The notes beneath the pieces are model-generated. The model did no database searches. It saw nothing but the letters and a program-made list of their open reading frames with translations, and was not told the origin of the DNA. From Bordetella hinzii LMG 13501 (GTDB lineage Bacteria > Pseudomonadota > Gammaproteobacteria > Burkholderiales > Burkholderiaceae_B), in NCBI RefSeq assembly GCF_001548475.1, contig NZ_LRUJ01000012.1, positions 53,107 through 117,106 of the forward strand: a stretch of 64,000 bases of DNA, in the 5' to 3' direction. Positions 62,640 through 64,000 of the stretch are shown piece after piece. Each line of letters begins with the position of its first letter. Position 1 is the first letter of the stretch. Both the position numbers and the translations under genes were made by a program.

Positions 62640-64000
62640 TTGATTCCTGAGTCTTTCATACAGGATTTGCTCGCCCGGGTCGACGTGGTCGACGTCGTCG
62701 GGCGATATGTGCAGTTGCGCAAGGGTGGGGCCAATCTTCTTGGCCTATGCCCTTTCCACAACGAAAAAAGCCCATCTTTTACCGTCAGCCCCACCAAGCA
62801 GTTCTATCACTGCTTCGGTTGCGGAGCCCATGGCAGCGCCATCACCTTCCTGATGGAGCACACGGGCGCAAATTTCCCCGAGGCCGTGCGCTCGCTCGCC
62901 GCCTCGGTGGGAATGACGGTCCCCGAAGAACCCCGCAGTCCGCGCCAGCAAGCCGAATCGGCTCGCCGCAAGGCCGAGGTTTCGCGTTATACCCAGGTTC
63001 TCGATGCCGCCCAGGCGCATTATCTGCGTCTGCTGCGCGCGTCCCCCGAGGCCATCGCCTATCTCAAGCAGCGCGGCCTGACCGGGGCGGTCGCCAAGGC
63101 CTTCGGCCTGGGCTGGTCGGGCACCGACCGGCATGGGCTGGCCAAGGTCTTCGACAATTACGATGATCCGACGCTGGTCGAAGCCGGCCTGGTGATCGAA
63201 TCCGAGGATGGCCGCCGCTACGACCGCTTCCGGGAACGCATCATGTTCCCCATCCGCAATACGCGGGGCAGCCTGATCGGCTTCGGCGGCCGCATTATCG
63301 GCAAGGGCGAACCCAAGTATCTCAATTCTCCCGAGACCCCGGTCTTCAGCAAGGGCCATGAGCTCTACGGCTTGTGGGAGGGGCGGCAGGCCATCCGCCA
63401 GGAAGGCCTGGTCATCGTGGTAGAAGGGTATATGGACGTGGTCGGCCTGGCGCAGCTGGGCATAGGCAATGCCGTGGCCACGCTGGGGACGTCGACCACG
63501 CCGGATCACGTCAAAAAGCTCTTGCGGGCCAGTGACAAGGTCGTCTTCAGTTTTGACGGCGACGCCGCCGGCCGGCGCGCGGCCTGGCGCGCCCTGCAGG
63601 CCTGCCTGCCGGTGCTGCGCGACGATATCGCCATCCGTTTCCTCTTCCTGCCGGCCGAGCACGATCCGGACTCCTATGTGCGCGAGTTCGGCGCCGAGGC
63701 CTTCCGTGAGCAAATGGCGCAGGCCGCCGCCTTGTCGCGCTTTCTGCTCGACGAGCTGGCGTCGCGGCATAACCTGGGCGAGGCCGAGGGGCGCGCCAGC
63801 TGCCTGCATGAAGCCAAGCCGCTGCTGGCGGGCATCCCCGAGTGCGGCCTGAAGACCCAGATCGAGCGCGAGATGGCCAGGCTGGTCCAGCTCACGCCCG
63901 AAGAAATGACCCAGGCCCTGGCCCAGTACGCGGCCCAGATGCAGGCCCAGGCCGCTGCGCGCCAGCAGGCGGGCGTGGCGGCCGCCGCGCCCGCGCCCGC
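62640..64000 (+). CDS. dnaG: DNA primase, N-terminal 453 residues (runs off the window)
   Basis: The open frame runs from TTG at 62640 to the window end. It has the zinc-binding ligands C37, H40, C58 and C61 (CPFHNEKSP, then CFGCG). The TOPRIM catalytic region has VVEGYMDVVGL and SFDGDAAGRRA. It primes lagging-strand synthesis. An in-frame stop lies just upstream and no ATG fits, so TTG (first residues IPESFIQDLLARVDVVDVV) is the start. No clear ribosome site precedes it, which suits coupling to rpsU. Confidence 0.95.
   Translation, partial: MIPESFIQDLLARVDVVDVVGRYVQLRKGGANLLGLCPFHNEKSPSFTVSPTKQFYHCFGCGAHGSAITFLMEHTGANFPEAVRSLAASVGMTVPEEPRSPRQQAESARRKAEVSRYTQVLDAAQAHYLRLLRASPEAIAYLKQRGLTGAVAKAFGLGWSGTDRHGLAKVFDNYDDPTLVEAGLVIESEDGRRYDRFRERIMFPIRNTRGSLIGFGGRIIGKGEPKYLNSPETPVFSKGHELYGLWEGRQAIRQEGLVIVVEGYMDVVGLAQLGIGNAVATLGTSTTPDHVKKLLRASDKVVFSFDGDAAGRRAAWRALQACLPVLRDDIAIRFLFLPAEHDPDSYVREFGAEAFREQMAQAAALSRFLLDELASRHNLGEAEGRASCLHEAKPLLAGIPECGLKTQIEREMARLVQLTPEEMTQALAQYAAQMQAQAAARQQAGVAAAAPAP

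Overview
The window is a high-GC bacterial chromosome segment. Gene content and order (glnE; rlmN-rodZ-like-ispG-hisS-yfgM-bamB-der-hisC-hfq-hflX-hflK-hflC-hisZ-purA; rpsP-rimM-trmD; rpsU-dnaG) indicate a betaproteobacterium of the order Burkholderiales. Protein sequences and the ectABCD cluster best fit the family Alcaligenaceae (Bordetella/Achromobacter type). The genus is an inference from recalled family features, not from a search. About 57 protein genes were read. No rRNA, tRNA, insertion sequence, prophage or CRISPR array was seen.

Layout. 1-12.4 kb holds housekeeping genes: the 5' part of glnE on the minus strand, a large AsmA/YhdP-type envelope protein, trxA and rho on the minus strand, then parE, a YcxB-like membrane protein, parC and a DUF418 membrane protein. 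12.4-18.4 kb is a minus-strand operon with an RpiR-type regulator, a class III aminotransferase, a TAXI-type TRAP binding protein and a fused TRAP permease. 18.6-22.6 kb is a plus-strand ectoine/5-hydroxyectoine operon (MarR-type regulator, ectA, ectB, ectC, ectD). 22.6-28.6 kb is a mixed metabolic stretch: a MOSC protein; a guanidinium exporter gene (gdx/sugE) preceded by what reads as a guanidine-II (mini-ykkC) riboswitch; panD; a ferredoxin-reductase fusion; a DadA-like dehydrogenase; and an orphan UgpB-like binding protein.

28.7-36.8 kb is a compact eight-gene cluster for a type IVb pilus of the R64/TcpQ kind: lipoprotein, secretin, PilO, PilP, ATPase, PilR, PilS and a PilV-like minor pilin. 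Genes overlap or abut tightly. No prepilin peptidase, PilM, lytic transglycosylase or shufflon recombinase lies in the window. 36.8-64 kb returns to housekeeping genes: alaS with a TusA-family gene, rpsP-rimM-trmD, valS, ndk, the rlmN-to-hisC run, hfq-hflX-hflK-hflC, hisZ-purA, a phosphoribosyltransferase, rpsU and the 5' part of dnaG.

The most notable signals are the tandem ACGA/ACGG-loop hairpins in front of gdx, the self-contained but incomplete chromosomal type IVb pilus locus, the TRAP/aminotransferase operon placed head-to-head with the ectoine operon, and a pair of inverted DnaA-box-like sequences at the start of parE. Smaller regulatory signals are a repeated extended -10 promoter type (TGCTAGAAT) at rpsP, ndk and rpsU, and attenuator-like hairpins before rpsU and hisZ.
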